Assembly: GCA_900112325.1 (NCBI GenBank)
Contig: FOLJ01000009.1
Coordinates: forward strand, 124,001 to 188,000
Length of the DNA stretch: 64,000 nt
Direction: 5' to 3'
Source of the DNA: Micromonospora sediminimaris
GTDB taxonomy: Bacteria > Actinomycetota > Actinomycetes > Mycobacteriales > Micromonosporaceae
Shown: one piece after another, positions 18,186 through 25,927 of the stretch
Position numbering within the stretch: position 1 is the first letter of the stretch
How the letters are laid out: the number at the start of each line of letters is the position of its first letter
Program-made: the position numbers and the translations under genes
Notes under the pieces: generated by a model
Database searches by the model: none
Told to the model about the DNA's origin: nothing
Seen by the model: the letters and a program-made list of their open reading frames with translations, nothing else

Positions 18186-19499
18186 GTGCCGACCCGCAGA
18201 GCGAGAATCCCAGCGACGAGGTATCCGGTCGAACGGTTCACCCTCGACAACGGCCTACGGGTCGTCCTGACCCCCGATCGCAGCGCCCCGGTCATCGGTG
18301 TGGCGGTCGTCTACGACGTCGGCATCCGCTCCGAGCCGGAGGGGCGCACCGGTTTCGCCCACCTCTTCGAGCACCTGATGTTCCAGGGCTCGGAGAACCT
18401 GGAGAAGCTGGCCCACTTCCGACATGTGCAGGGGGCCGGCGGCACCTTCAACGGCTCCACCCATCTGGACTACACCGACTACTTCGAGACCCTGCCGAGC
18501 AACGCCCTGGAGCGGGCGCTGTTCCTGGAGGCCGACCGGATGCGCGGCCCTCGGTTGACCGAGGAGAACCTGCGCAACCAGGTCGACGTGGTCAAGGAGG
18601 AGATCCGGGTCAACGTGCTCAACCGGCCGTACGGTGGGTTTCCCTGGTTGACCCTGCCCCCGGTGCTGTTCGACACCTTCCCCAACGCCCATGACGGGTA
18701 CGGCTCCTTCGATGATCTGGAGTCGGCCACCGTCGCCGACGCCGCGGACTTCTTCCGGCACTACTACGCCAGCGGCAATGCGGTGCTCGCGGTCAGCGGG
18801 GACATCGACACCGCCGAGGCCGTCACGCTGATCGAGCGGCACTTCGGTGACGTACCGGCCCGTCCGGCACCCGACCGGCCGGACTTCGCCGAGCCGGACC
18901 TGACCGTCGAGCGGCGCACCGCGTACACCGACAAGTTGGCGCCGCTGCCGGCGGTGGCGTCGGCGTGGCGGGTGCCCGACCCGATCGGCGACTTCGCCGC
19001 CTACCTGCCGTACGTGGTGCTGGCCGAGGTGCTCACCGACGGGGACGCGTCGCGGTTGGTGGAGCGGTTGGTGCGCCGGGACCGCGCGGTGACCAGCGTC
19101 GGTGGCTACCTGGGTTTCATGGGTGACCCGTTCGACGTACGGGATCCGACCGCGTTGCTGCTCCAGGCGCATCTGCCGCCCGGCGGCGACGTGGACAAGG
19201 TGCTGCGGACCCTGGACGAGGAACTGGACCGGCTCGCCCACGACGGGCTCGGCGACGGCGAACTCGCCCGTACCCAGGCCCGGATGGCCACCCACCTGCT
19301 GCGCGAGACCGATGCGGTGCTCGGCCGGGCGCTGGGAATGGCGGTGCTGGAGCAGCAGCGCGGCGAGCCGGGGTTGCTCGGTGAGCTACCCAGCCTGATC
19401 GGCGAGGTCACCGACGAGCAGGTCCGGGCTGCCGCGGCCACCCTGCGCCCGGAGCGCCGCGCCTCCGTCGAGGTCCTCCCCGGAGGTGGGTCCCGGTGA
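18186..19499 (+). CDS. M16-family zinc metallopeptidase, catalytic subunit
   Basis: Insulinase/processing-peptidase-like protease. The inverted zinc motif HLFEH is at residues 59-63 within GFAHLFEHLMFQGSE. The distal Glu ligand is expected in the NQVDVVKEEIRVN segment about 75 residues on. I chose GTG 18186 (VPTRRARIPATRYPVERFTL), giving 437 aa, the normal size for a two-domain M16B subunit. There is no signal peptide, so it is probably cytosolic. It is followed by a partner lacking the zinc motif, as in mitochondrial MPP beta/alpha or bacterial M16B heterodimers. Its last codons and stop lie inside a 62-bp duplicated sequence. Confidence 0.92.
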   Translation: MPTRRARIPATRYPVERFTLDNGLRVVLTPDRSAPVIGVAVVYDVGIRSEPEGRTGFAHLFEHLMFQGSENLEKLAHFRHVQGAGGTFNGSTHLDYTDYFETLPSNALERALFLEADRMRGPRLTEENLRNQVDVVKEEIRVNVLNRPYGGFPWLTLPPVLFDTFPNAHDGYGSFDDLESATVADAADFFRHYYASGNAVLAVSGDIDTAEAVTLIERHFGDVPARPAPDRPDFAEPDLTVERRTAYTDKLAPLPAVASAWRVPDPIGDFAAYLPYVVLAEVLTDGDASRLVERLVRRDRAVTSVGGYLGFMGDPFDVRDPTALLLQAHLPPGGDVDKVLRTLDEELDRLAHDGLGDGELARTQARMATHLLRETDAVLGRALGMAVLEQQRGEPGLLGELPSLIGEVTDEQVRAAAATLRPERRASVEVLPGGGSR

Positions 19500-19607
19500 G
19501 TGCGAGGAGTGAGCCGGGTTTGCGAGCCCCGCAGTCACGAACGGAAGGTGGGTCCCGGTGAATGCGAGGAGTGAGCCGGGTTTGCGAGCCCCGCAGTCAC
19601 GAACGGA
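19484..19607. repeat. 62-bp direct tandem repeat, two copies, at a gene junction
   Basis: Two 62-bp copies (19484-19545 and 19546-19607) differ at one base (G19500 versus A19562). A third partial copy of the head (AGGTGG) follows and supplies the next gene's ribosome site. Each copy contains the near-palindrome GGGTTTGCGAGCCC. The first copy also encodes the last residues and TGA of the upstream peptidase gene. Confidence 0.92.
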
Positions 19608-19619
19608 AGGTGGTGCACG

Positions 19620-20954
19620 ATGACCGCGATCGCACCGCGACGACCGTTGCCGCCGCTGGGACCGACCCGCCGGCTCAAGCTGCCCCGGCAGGCCGAGCGC
19701 ACGCTCGGCAACGGGCTCACCGTCATCGTGGTGCGCCGGCCGGCGGTCCCGTTGGTGGAGCTGCGGCTCTGGATGCCCTTCGGACGGGCTCACCTGGCCC
19801 GGGGTCACCTGCTCACGCAGACCCTGCTCGCCGGCACGGAGACGATGAGCAGCGTGCAGATCGCCGCCGAGTTGCAGAAGATCGGCGGCGGGCTCTCCGC
19901 CGGGCTCGACCCGGACCGGCTGATGATCTCCGGCACCGGCCTGGCCACCGGGCTGGACCGGATGCTGGAGATCCTCGCCGAGGTTCTCACCGGGGCGAAC
20001 TACCCGGCCGGGTGGGTGGGCGTCGAGCGGAGTCGGCTCGTCGACGGCATCGAGGTCGCCCGGAGCCAGCCGGCGCACCTGGCCCGTACGGCACTGCTCC
20101 GGCGGATCTTCGACGGGCACCCGTACGCCGTGCAGACACCGGAGCCGGAGCAGGTCGCCGCGGTCCGCCCGGCGGCGTTGCGGTCGCTGCACGCCCAGCG
20201 GGTGCATCCGGCGGGTGCGGTGCTCGTACTGGTCGGGGATCTGCGTCCGGAACGGGCGTTGGACGCGGCAGAGAAGGCCCTCGGCGGCTGGAACGGTGCC
20301 GGGCACGCGGTCGAGGTGCCGCCCGCCCCGCCGCTGAAACCGGGTCCGCTGCTGCTTGTCGACCGACCCGGTTCGGTGCAGTCGTCGATGCGGGTGGCGT
20401 TGCCGGCGGTGCCACGTACCCATCCCGACCACGCCGCCCTGCAACTGGCGAACTTGGTCTTCGGCGGTTACTTCTCCTCGCGTTGGGTGGAGAACATCCG
20501 GGAGGACAAGGGCTACACCTACGGCCCGCACTCGTTGATCGAGCACGCGGTGGCCGGCTCGGTGCTGGTGGCCGCCGCCGAGGTGGCCACCGAGGTGACG
20601 GCACCGGCGTTGCTGGAGACGAGTTACGAGCTGGGTCGGCTCGCCACCGTGCCGCCTGCGCCGGACGAGTTGGAACAGGCTCGGCAGTACGCACTCGGCA
20701 CACTCCAGCTCGGCATCTCCACTCAGGCCGGGTTGGCTTCGCTGGTCAGCGCGTACGCCGGCAACGGGCTGCGGCTGGACTTCCTGGCCGAACACGCGGC
20801 CCGGCTGGCGAAGGTGGGTGTCGACGACGTCACCGAGGTGGCGGCTCGCTATCTCGCTCCGTCCCGAGCCGTCACGGTCGTGCTCGGCGACGCCGAGCGG
20901 GTCGCCGCGTCACTGGCCACGCTGGCCCAGGTCGAGACCATTCCCGTCCCGTGA
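19620..20954 (+). CDS. M16-family protein, non-catalytic partner subunit
   Basis: Same fold as the preceding gene (NGLTVIVVRRPAVPLVELRL at residues 31-50), but the zinc site is replaced by RGHLLTQTLLAGTETM, so neither His nor Glu of HxxEH is present. The C-terminal domain keeps the substrate-handling motif region NIREDKGYTYGPHS. It is 444 aa from ATG 19620. By analogy with known M16B heterodimers it should bind and position substrate for the catalytic neighbour. The ribosome site GGAAGGTGG comes from the repeat unit between the two genes. Confidence 0.9.
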   Translation: MTAIAPRRPLPPLGPTRRLKLPRQAERTLGNGLTVIVVRRPAVPLVELRLWMPFGRAHLARGHLLTQTLLAGTETMSSVQIAAELQKIGGGLSAGLDPDRLMISGTGLATGLDRMLEILAEVLTGANYPAGWVGVERSRLVDGIEVARSQPAHLARTALLRRIFDGHPYAVQTPEPEQVAAVRPAALRSLHAQRVHPAGAVLVLVGDLRPERALDAAEKALGGWNGAGHAVEVPPAPPLKPGPLLLVDRPGSVQSSMRVALPAVPRTHPDHAALQLANLVFGGYFSSRWVENIREDKGYTYGPHSLIEHAVAGSVLVAAAEVATEVTAPALLETSYELGRLATVPPAPDELEQARQYALGTLQLGISTQAGLASLVSAYAGNGLRLDFLAEHAARLAKVGVDDVTEVAARYLAPSRAVTVVLGDAERVAASLATLAQVETIPVP

Positions 20955-20957
20955 CGA

Positions 20958-21035
20958 GCGTGCGTCGTCGTGGTCGCGCGACGGTGCCGCACACCGGCGT
21001 GCGTAGTCGTGGTCGAGCGATGGTGCCGCACACCG
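20958..21035. repeat. 39-bp tandem repeat, two copies, before nudC
   Basis: Two adjacent 39-bp units (20958-20996 and 20997-21035), each starting GCGTGCGT and ending GCCGCACACCG, differ at three positions. They fill most of the 103-nt gap between the second M16 gene and the Nudix gene. Confidence 0.9.
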
Positions 21036-21057
21036 GCCGGCGTTCCGGTGGAGCGCC

Positions 21058-22011
21058 GTGGTGAGCGAATGCGGGAACAGCAGCCCGCCGCTGGCCCGTT
21101 CCACGCTGGATCGCGCGGCGCACCGGCGTACCGATCCGCAGTGGCTGGCCCAGGCGTGGGCCGGAGCGCGGGTGCTGGTGCTGGACGTCGAGGCGGGTGG
21201 GCGGGCCCTGGTGCGTACCGACACCGCCGTGCCGGAGCTGGTGCTGGTGGCTGCCGACGACCTGCCGCCGGCCCTCGCCACCGGCGCGATGTTCCTCGGT
21301 GTCGAGCCGGACGGGGCGCCGGTCTTCTGTGTACACGGCACCCTGCCGGTGGTGCCGGAGACCCGGTCGGCCCAACTACGCACCATCGGGCACCTGCTCA
21401 GCGACCGGGACGCCGGACTGTTCACCACCGCGTTGGCCCTGACCAACTGGCACCTGCGGCATCTCTACCACCCGGTGACCGGTGAGCCGACCCGGGCGGA
21501 CGAGGCCGGCTGGACCCGGGTGGACCCGACCGGCGAGCGGGTGTGGCCGCGTACCGACCCGGCGATGATCGTGCTCGTGCACGACGGGATCGACGGCGGC
21601 GAGGGTCGGTGCCTGCTCGGCAACAACGCCACCTGGCCCAGTACGAAGCACGGGCGAAGGTTCTCCTGCCTGGCCGGCTATCTGGAGCCGGGGGAGTCGG
21701 CCGAGGCGGCGGTACTGCGCGAGGTCCGCGAGGAGGTCGGCGTCGAGGTCTCCGGCATCACGTACGCGGGCAGCCAGGCATGGCCGTTCCCCGGCTCGCT
21801 GATGCTCGGCTTCCTGGCCATCGCCGACCCGGGGCGCCCGCTGCGGCTGGATCCGGCTGAGATCGCCGAGGCGCGCTGGTTCTCCCGGCAGGAGATCGAG
21901 GCGGCGCTCGCCGGACGGACCGTCGAGGTGGGTGACACCCGACTGCTGCTGCCACCACCCTCGTCGATCGCACTGTTCCTGGTGCACCGGTGGCTCGACG
22001 GGGACTGCTGA
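21058..22011 (+). CDS. nudC: NADH pyrophosphatase/RNA deNADding-type Nudix hydrolase (NudC family)
   Basis: Would cleave NAD(H) or NAD-capped RNA. The Nudix box runs GYLEPGESAEAAVLREVREE (about residues 206-225). The NudC signature SQxWPFPxS appears as SQAWPFPGS about 15 residues further on. An N-terminal NUDIX-like domain is present (TGAMFLGVEPDG...). The four-cysteine zinc ribbon normally found before the Nudix domain is missing: the region reads NWHLRHLYHPVTGEP...RVDPTGERVWPRTDP with no Cys. It starts at GTG 21058. It sits between adnAB and uvrD2, the order I recall for Rv3199c. The substrate is unproven. Confidence 0.9.
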   Translation: MVSECGNSSPPLARSTLDRAAHRRTDPQWLAQAWAGARVLVLDVEAGGRALVRTDTAVPELVLVAADDLPPALATGAMFLGVEPDGAPVFCVHGTLPVVPETRSAQLRTIGHLLSDRDAGLFTTALALTNWHLRHLYHPVTGEPTRADEAGWTRVDPTGERVWPRTDPAMIVLVHDGIDGGEGRCLLGNNATWPSTKHGRRFSCLAGYLEPGESAEAAVLREVREEVGVEVSGITYAGSQAWPFPGSLMLGFLAIADPGRPLRLDPAEIAEARWFSRQEIEAALAGRTVEVGDTRLLLPPPSSIALFLVHRWLDGDC

Positions 22012-22030
22012 GCGGCGATCTGGAGTGCGG

Positions 22031-22074
22031 CCCCGGTCCGTGACCGTCGTTGCCGCGGCGGTCACGGACCGGGG
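22031..22074 (+). terminator. Terminator hairpin after nudC
   Basis: CCCCGGTCCGTGACCG (22031-22046) pairs perfectly with CGGTCACGGACCGGGG (22059-22074), a 16-bp stem with a 12-nt loop, 20 nt after the stop. Confidence 0.8.
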
Positions 22075-22148
22075 ACACGGGCCGTCGTGGTCGGCTGGGT
22101 GAGGAACTCGGCGGGGGAGCCGGTCGACCACGACGGACGGGTGGTGGT

Positions 22149-22421
22149 TCAGGTGCCGGGCCAGCCGGGGGCGGCTCGTTGGTGGTGTGCGTCGTCCAGC
22201 GGCAGTACCTTGACCCGCTGCTTACCGGAGCGTACGGAGCCCACGGTGGCGATCGCGCGGGCCAGCAGCAGTGCGGCGTCGCGGTCGTCGGCGTGGACGA
22301 CCTGGCGACGTGGCTCGGGCCGGGCGGTCTCGTCCCGCAGCCGCTGGCCTCCGGCCCAGGCAGCGGTGATGTCGGCGTCGGCGGCGGCGCGAATGTCGGT
22401 GCGAACGATCAGGAACCGCAT
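22149..22421 (-). CDS. Small conserved-looking protein, 90 aa, unknown
   Basis: ATG 22421 is preceded by CCGGAGA at good spacing. The sequence (MRFLIVRTDIRAAADADITA...) starts with a beta strand-like hydrophobic stretch and then alternates charged helices. It lacks the Arg/Pro/Gly bias of shadow frames. It is transcribed in the same direction as the DUF397 gene upstream of it, 210 nt away. I do not recognise a domain. Confidence 0.55.
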   Translation of the reverse strand: MRFLIVRTDIRAAADADITAAWAGGQRLRDETARPEPRRQVVHADDRDAALLLARAIATVGSVRSGKQRVKVLPLDDAHHQRAAPGWPGT

Positions 22422-22588
22422 CTGGGTCTCCGGATGTGTCGCGACGGGTGGAACCGTGGAAGTTCCACGTCACTACCCCGCCATCGTACGCCCGGCGCTC
22501 GTCCCAGCAAGTGAAACGCGCCCAACGGTCCGCAGACCCGACCGATCATCCGATCCCTGCTCAACGTCGGTGCGGGACAGACGACGAC

Positions 22589-22618
22589 GGGGCCGCCGGC
22601 TGAGCAGCCGGCGGCCCC
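22589..22618 (-). terminator. Terminator hairpin after the DUF397 gene
   Basis: GGGGCCGCCGGCT (22589-22601) and AGCCGGCGGCCCC (22606-22618) form a perfect 13-bp stem with a 4-nt loop, 14 nt past the DUF397 stop. Confidence 0.75.
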
Positions 22619-22631
22619 GCAGGCGTACGCG

Positions 22632-22868
22632 CTAGTGGTTGTCGAACTGACCGTTTCTGGCACCGGAGATGAAGCCCTGCCATCCCGCCCGGCCGAACAG
22701 CAGCACCGGACCGCCCCGGTCCTTGCTGTCGCGCAGCGCCACCGCGGCGGGACCGTCGGACAGCGGTGCGACCTCCACACAGTTGGAGGTCTGGCTGCGC
22801 GTACTGGTGCGCCAGGGCGCGCCCGCGAGTTGGGCGAGGACGGATGGTGTGTTGCGGAACTCGTTCAT
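22632..22868 (-). CDS. DUF397 domain protein
   Basis: 78 aa, a typical DUF397 length: WRTSTRSQTSNCVEVAP, then VALRDSKDRGGPVLLFGRAGWQGFI. ATG at 22868. DUF397 proteins accompany XRE/DUF5753 regulators in actinomycetes (WhiJ/BldB-like systems in Streptomyces). The partner is directly upstream, 68 nt away. It probably modulates that regulator by direct contact; the molecular activity is not established. Confidence 0.9.
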   Translation of the reverse strand: MNEFRNTPSVLAQLAGAPWRTSTRSQTSNCVEVAPLSDGPAAVALRDSKDRGGPVLLFGRAGWQGFISGARNGQFDNH

Positions 22869-22936
22869 CGTTGCGCTCCTGAGGTGAACCGATGGAACGA
22901 GTGGCACCGCACGTCCCCACGGTGGGCCGGTGCTGG

Positions 22937-23917
22937 TCACCGTTCCGTCAGGCGCCCGGAGGAACTGCGGCGTTGGGCCGGCGCCGTTGCCGGACCACTC
23001 GCCACAGTGGGCGGGGTCGCCGCTACGGACAACCGTCCCGACGAGTCGATCAGCCAGGAGAGGGTGTCCGTTGCGGAGAGTGCCGCCGTGCATAGCCACT
23101 CGAACACCACTTTATAGCGATTTAGGGTGATTACCTCGGTCGACATGACGTCGGTGAAGCCACCTTCGATGGCGAGCGTCTCCGGATCGAGGGGGTCGGC
23201 GAACCGATAGACCGAGAACGCGGTCGGCGGGAGGTACCACTGGCCGATCGGAGTGTCCCGGGGAAGCACGTGCAGCGTGACGTTCGGCAGCATGGCCAGC
23301 TCGCAGAGCTGCGCCAACTGCTCATGGAGCACATCGGGTGGCCCGGCCCGGTGGCCGAGCGCGGACTCCTCCAGCACCGCGGTGTAGCGGGGTGGGTCGG
23401 TCTCCCGGGTCAGCGCCGACTGTCGCGCCAGCCGGGCCCTGATCTCCGTCTCGATCTCGTCCTCGGCCTCCGGGGCGCCGGCAGCCTGGTCGACCTGCCA
23501 GGCCGAAGAGATCCGCATCCGCGCGTACCCGCTGGTCTGCAACAACCCCGGCACCAGCACCGGGTTGTACTCGGAGATCTCGGCGCAACCCGCCTCCAGC
23601 TCGGCGAAGCCGCGCTGCTGTTGCGTCATCGCCGGATAACGCTTCAGCCACCCACGCATGTCGCCGGCTTCGTGGGTGATGCCGAGCAGCTCCAGCCGGA
23701 GGGCGTCGTCGACGTGGTACAGGTCGAGCAGGTCCCGGACGTCGGCCGGATCGGGGCGGCTGCGGCCGTTCTCCAGGCGGGACAGTTTGGACGCGGACGC
23801 CCAGCCGACGCGTTCGATGACCTGATCGCCGGTGAGTCCAGCGGCTTCGCGCAAGCGGCGCAGTTCGCCGCCGAGCCGGCGGCGGCGCAGGATCGGGCTG
23901 GGTGCGGCAGGAGGCAC
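22937..23917 (-). CDS. XRE-family helix-turn-helix regulator with DUF5753
   Basis: DNA-binding regulator. The N-terminal HTH spans about residues 9-65 (LGGELRRLREAAGLTGDQVI...SASKLSRLENGRSRP). DUF5753 follows (LVPGLLQTSGYARMRI and on to the VFEWLCTAALS region). GTG 23917 has AAGAGGA upstream and is chosen over longer frames. The C-terminal tail of about 30 residues is low-complexity. A candidate promoter (CTGACC, 17 nt, TACAGT, minus strand, 23986 down to 23958) fits this start. It is followed by DUF397 in one transcription unit and divergent from an MFS transporter it may regulate. Confidence 0.9.
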   Translation of the reverse strand: MPPAAPSPILRRRRLGGELRRLREAAGLTGDQVIERVGWASASKLSRLENGRSRPDPADVRDLLDLYHVDDALRLELLGITHEAGDMRGWLKRYPAMTQQQRGFAELEAGCAEISEYNPVLVPGLLQTSGYARMRISSAWQVDQAAGAPEAEDEIETEIRARLARQSALTRETDPPRYTAVLEESALGHRAGPPDVLHEQLAQLCELAMLPNVTLHVLPRDTPIGQWYLPPTAFSVYRFADPLDPETLAIEGGFTDVMSTEVITLNRYKVVFEWLCTAALSATDTLSWLIDSSGRLSVAATPPTVASGPATAPAQRRSSSGRLTER

Positions 23918-23957
23918 AGTGTCCTCTTTTCCGTCGACCGCCGCGGACGCGACGGTA

Positions 23958-23986
23958 ACTGTATGAAATTCGCCCCCCACGGTCAG
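23958..23986 (-). promoter_or_regulatory. Candidate promoter of the XRE/DUF397 operon
   Basis: On the minus strand, CTGACC (23986-23981), a 17-nt spacer and TACAGT (23963-23958) match a sigma-A-type promoter about 40 nt before the regulator start. Confidence 0.45.
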
Positions 23987-24134
23987 TATGGACGTCGCGA
24001 CCGGCGCCGGAGGTACCGGCGGAGGGCGTGTCATCAGAAATACGCAGACCCGACAGCGACTCCGGTCGGCGCGATCCGCGTCGCCGGTTCCGCCGAAACC
24101 GCCCGCCGCACCGAGTCGCGCCACCGGAGGATCA

Positions 24135-25505
24135 ATGCGCACCGTCCTGAGTCGCCCGGACTTCCGTCTGCTCTTCGGTGGGCTGTTGGCCAGCATGACA
24201 GCCGAGTCGATCCTGCTGCTGGCGCTCGCTGTCTGGGTCAAGGACCTCACCGGATCGGACGGCCTCGCCGGTGCCACGATCTTCGTCATCCTCGCGCCAC
24301 GCACGCTGGCGCCGCTGGTCGGGTGGTTCGTCGACCGGTATCCACGGCGCCCCTTCTTCGTGGCCACCAACCTCGCGACGGCGCTGCTGCTCACCCCCCT
24401 CTTCGCGGTCCGCGACGCGGGCGACATGTGGCTGATCTACGCGGTGGCCGCGCTGTACGGGTTGTCGAACCTGACCGTCGGGGCGGTGCTCAGCCGCCTG
24501 GTGCGGGAACTGGTGCCGCCGGACCTGCTCGGCGAGGCGAACGGGGCGTTGCAGACGGCACGGCAGGGACTGCGGTTGATCGGCCCGCTCGCCGGTGCCG
24601 GCCTCTACATGACGCTCGGCGGCTGGCTGCTGGCCCTGGTCGGAATGCTCGGATTCCTGGTCGCGGCCGTGGTGGTCGGCGCGCCACGGGCGGTCGCGGT
24701 GCCCGGCACGTCGTCCGCGTCGCACACGCCGCCCATGTCATCCGCGTCAGGCAGGTCGTCCGCGTCGCGCACGTCGTCCGTCGCGTCGGCCGGTGGCGCC
24801 GAGCACCGACCGCGCTGGCCGCAGGAACTGGCCGCCGGGCTCCGCCACCTCGCGGGCGAGCCGGCACTGCGGCGGGCGCTGCTCGGATACGGCCTCGGTT
24901 CGCTCGTGATGGGCTTCACCGAGTCGTTGATCTTCGCGTACGTGGACCGGGGGCTCGGGCGGGAACCGGCGTTCGTCGGCGTGCTCTTCACCGTGCAGGG
25001 CATCGGCGGCCTGGTGGGTGGGCTGCTCTCCGCAGCCGTGCTGCGGCGGGTCGGCGAGCTGGGTGCCCTGGCCGTCGGGGTGGCGCTGTTCGGACCTGCC
25101 GCGCTGATGTTGGCGTACCCGAATCTGTGGCTCGGCCTCGCCGCGGTGCTGGTGGCGGGTCTGTCGCTGCCGTTGACCCTGGTCGGGCTGCACACCCTGA
25201 TTCAACGACGGACACCGCCGGAACTACTCGGCCGGGTAGCCGCCGCCGCCGAGGCGGCGGTCAGGTGCCCGCAGGCGTTCTCGATCGGCATGGGCGCGCT
25301 CGTCGTCGCCCTGCTCGACTACCGGCTGGTCTTCGCGTCGGTCGGCGTGGCGACCCTGCTCGCCGGCAACTACCTCTGGCGTGGCCGCCACCTGAGCCCA
25401 CCATCCGAGCCGCCGGTACGGCCCTCGGTGCCCGCGCAACGCCGAGCACCCGAGGCCGAGGTCGGTGCCCGCGCTCGAACCCCCGACCCCCTCCGGCGCA
25501 GGTGA
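24135..25505 (+). CDS. MFS transporter, 12-TM type
   Basis: Membrane transporter of 456 aa with two six-helix halves. The start ATG 24135 follows CCGGAGGA. The N-half begins RTVLSRPDFRLLFGGLLASM. The MFS loop 2-3 motif appears as GWFVDRYPRRPF. The loop between the halves (about residues 190-220) is a low-complexity Ser/Ala stretch (SSASxTxx repeats) encoded by imperfect TCCGCGTC-type repeats. The C-terminal 45 residues are polar, basic and proline-rich. The substrate is unknown; macrolide/drug efflux is a common role for this subfamily. It is divergent from the XRE regulator with 217 nt between starts. Confidence 0.88.
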   Translation: MRTVLSRPDFRLLFGGLLASMTAESILLLALAVWVKDLTGSDGLAGATIFVILAPRTLAPLVGWFVDRYPRRPFFVATNLATALLLTPLFAVRDAGDMWLIYAVAALYGLSNLTVGAVLSRLVRELVPPDLLGEANGALQTARQGLRLIGPLAGAGLYMTLGGWLLALVGMLGFLVAAVVVGAPRAVAVPGTSSASHTPPMSSASGRSSASRTSSVASAGGAEHRPRWPQELAAGLRHLAGEPALRRALLGYGLGSLVMGFTESLIFAYVDRGLGREPAFVGVLFTVQGIGGLVGGLLSAAVLRRVGELGALAVGVALFGPAALMLAYPNLWLGLAAVLVAGLSLPLTLVGLHTLIQRRTPPELLGRVAAAAEAAVRCPQAFSIGMGALVVALLDYRLVFASVGVATLLAGNYLWRGRHLSPPSEPPVRPSVPAQRRAPEAEVGARARTPDPLRRR

Positions 25506-25506
25506 C

Positions 25507-25554
25507 CATGAAGTTGTTGCCCAGGTAGCTGGCTACCTGGGCAACAACTTCATG
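25507..25554. terminator. Perfect 23-bp inverted repeat between convergent genes
   Basis: A 23-nt arm (25507-25529, beginning CATGAAGTTGTTGCCC) is followed by TG and its exact reverse complement (25532-25554). It sits between the MFS stop and the mycoredoxin stop, so it can terminate both. The perfection and the A+T-richer sequence are unusual for this genome and suggest a repeat family. Confidence 0.75.
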
Positions 25555-25592
25555 ATCGACGCGGGAGAAGTGCGGGAAGCGTTCTGGTGCGG

Positions 25593-25835
25593 TCAGGCGG
25601 CGATGCTCGCCAGGTGCTGCTTGACCTGGTTGATCGACGGGTTGGTCAGCGCGCTGCCGTCGGCGAAGCGCAGCGTGGGCACCGTCTGGTTACCGCCGTT
25701 CACCTGCATCACGAACGTGGCGGCCGCTGGATCCCGCTCGATGTCGACCACCTGGTAGGCGATCCCCTCCCGGTCGAGCTGCGACTTCAGCCGGTAGCAG
25801 TAGCCGCACCAGGGAGTGGAATACATCGTGAGCAT
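25593..25835 (-). CDS. mrx1: Mycoredoxin (glutaredoxin-like, CGYC)
   Basis: 80-aa thioredoxin-fold protein with the active site TPWCGYCYRLK (Cys10, Cys13) and a cis-proline region TVPTLRF. In actinobacteria it reduces mycothiol-mixed disulfides. The ATG at 25835 has GGAGG seven nt upstream; a longer frame to 25877 exists but lacks this. It is divergent from uvrD2 by 92 nt, the arrangement I recall for Rv3198A/uvrD2. It complements the SigR/RsrA thiol-stress system elsewhere in the window. Confidence 0.93.
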   Translation of the reverse strand: MLTMYSTPWCGYCYRLKSQLDREGIAYQVVDIERDPAAATFVMQVNGGNQTVPTLRFADGSALTNPSINQVKQHLASIAA

Positions 25836-25927
25836 GGTCAGATCCTCCAACGTCGCGCCCGGTGGCTTGCCGATCAAGCACAGGCTATCCGCTGCAACGT
25901 CCGGGGAAGCTGCGACAATTCCCCGCT

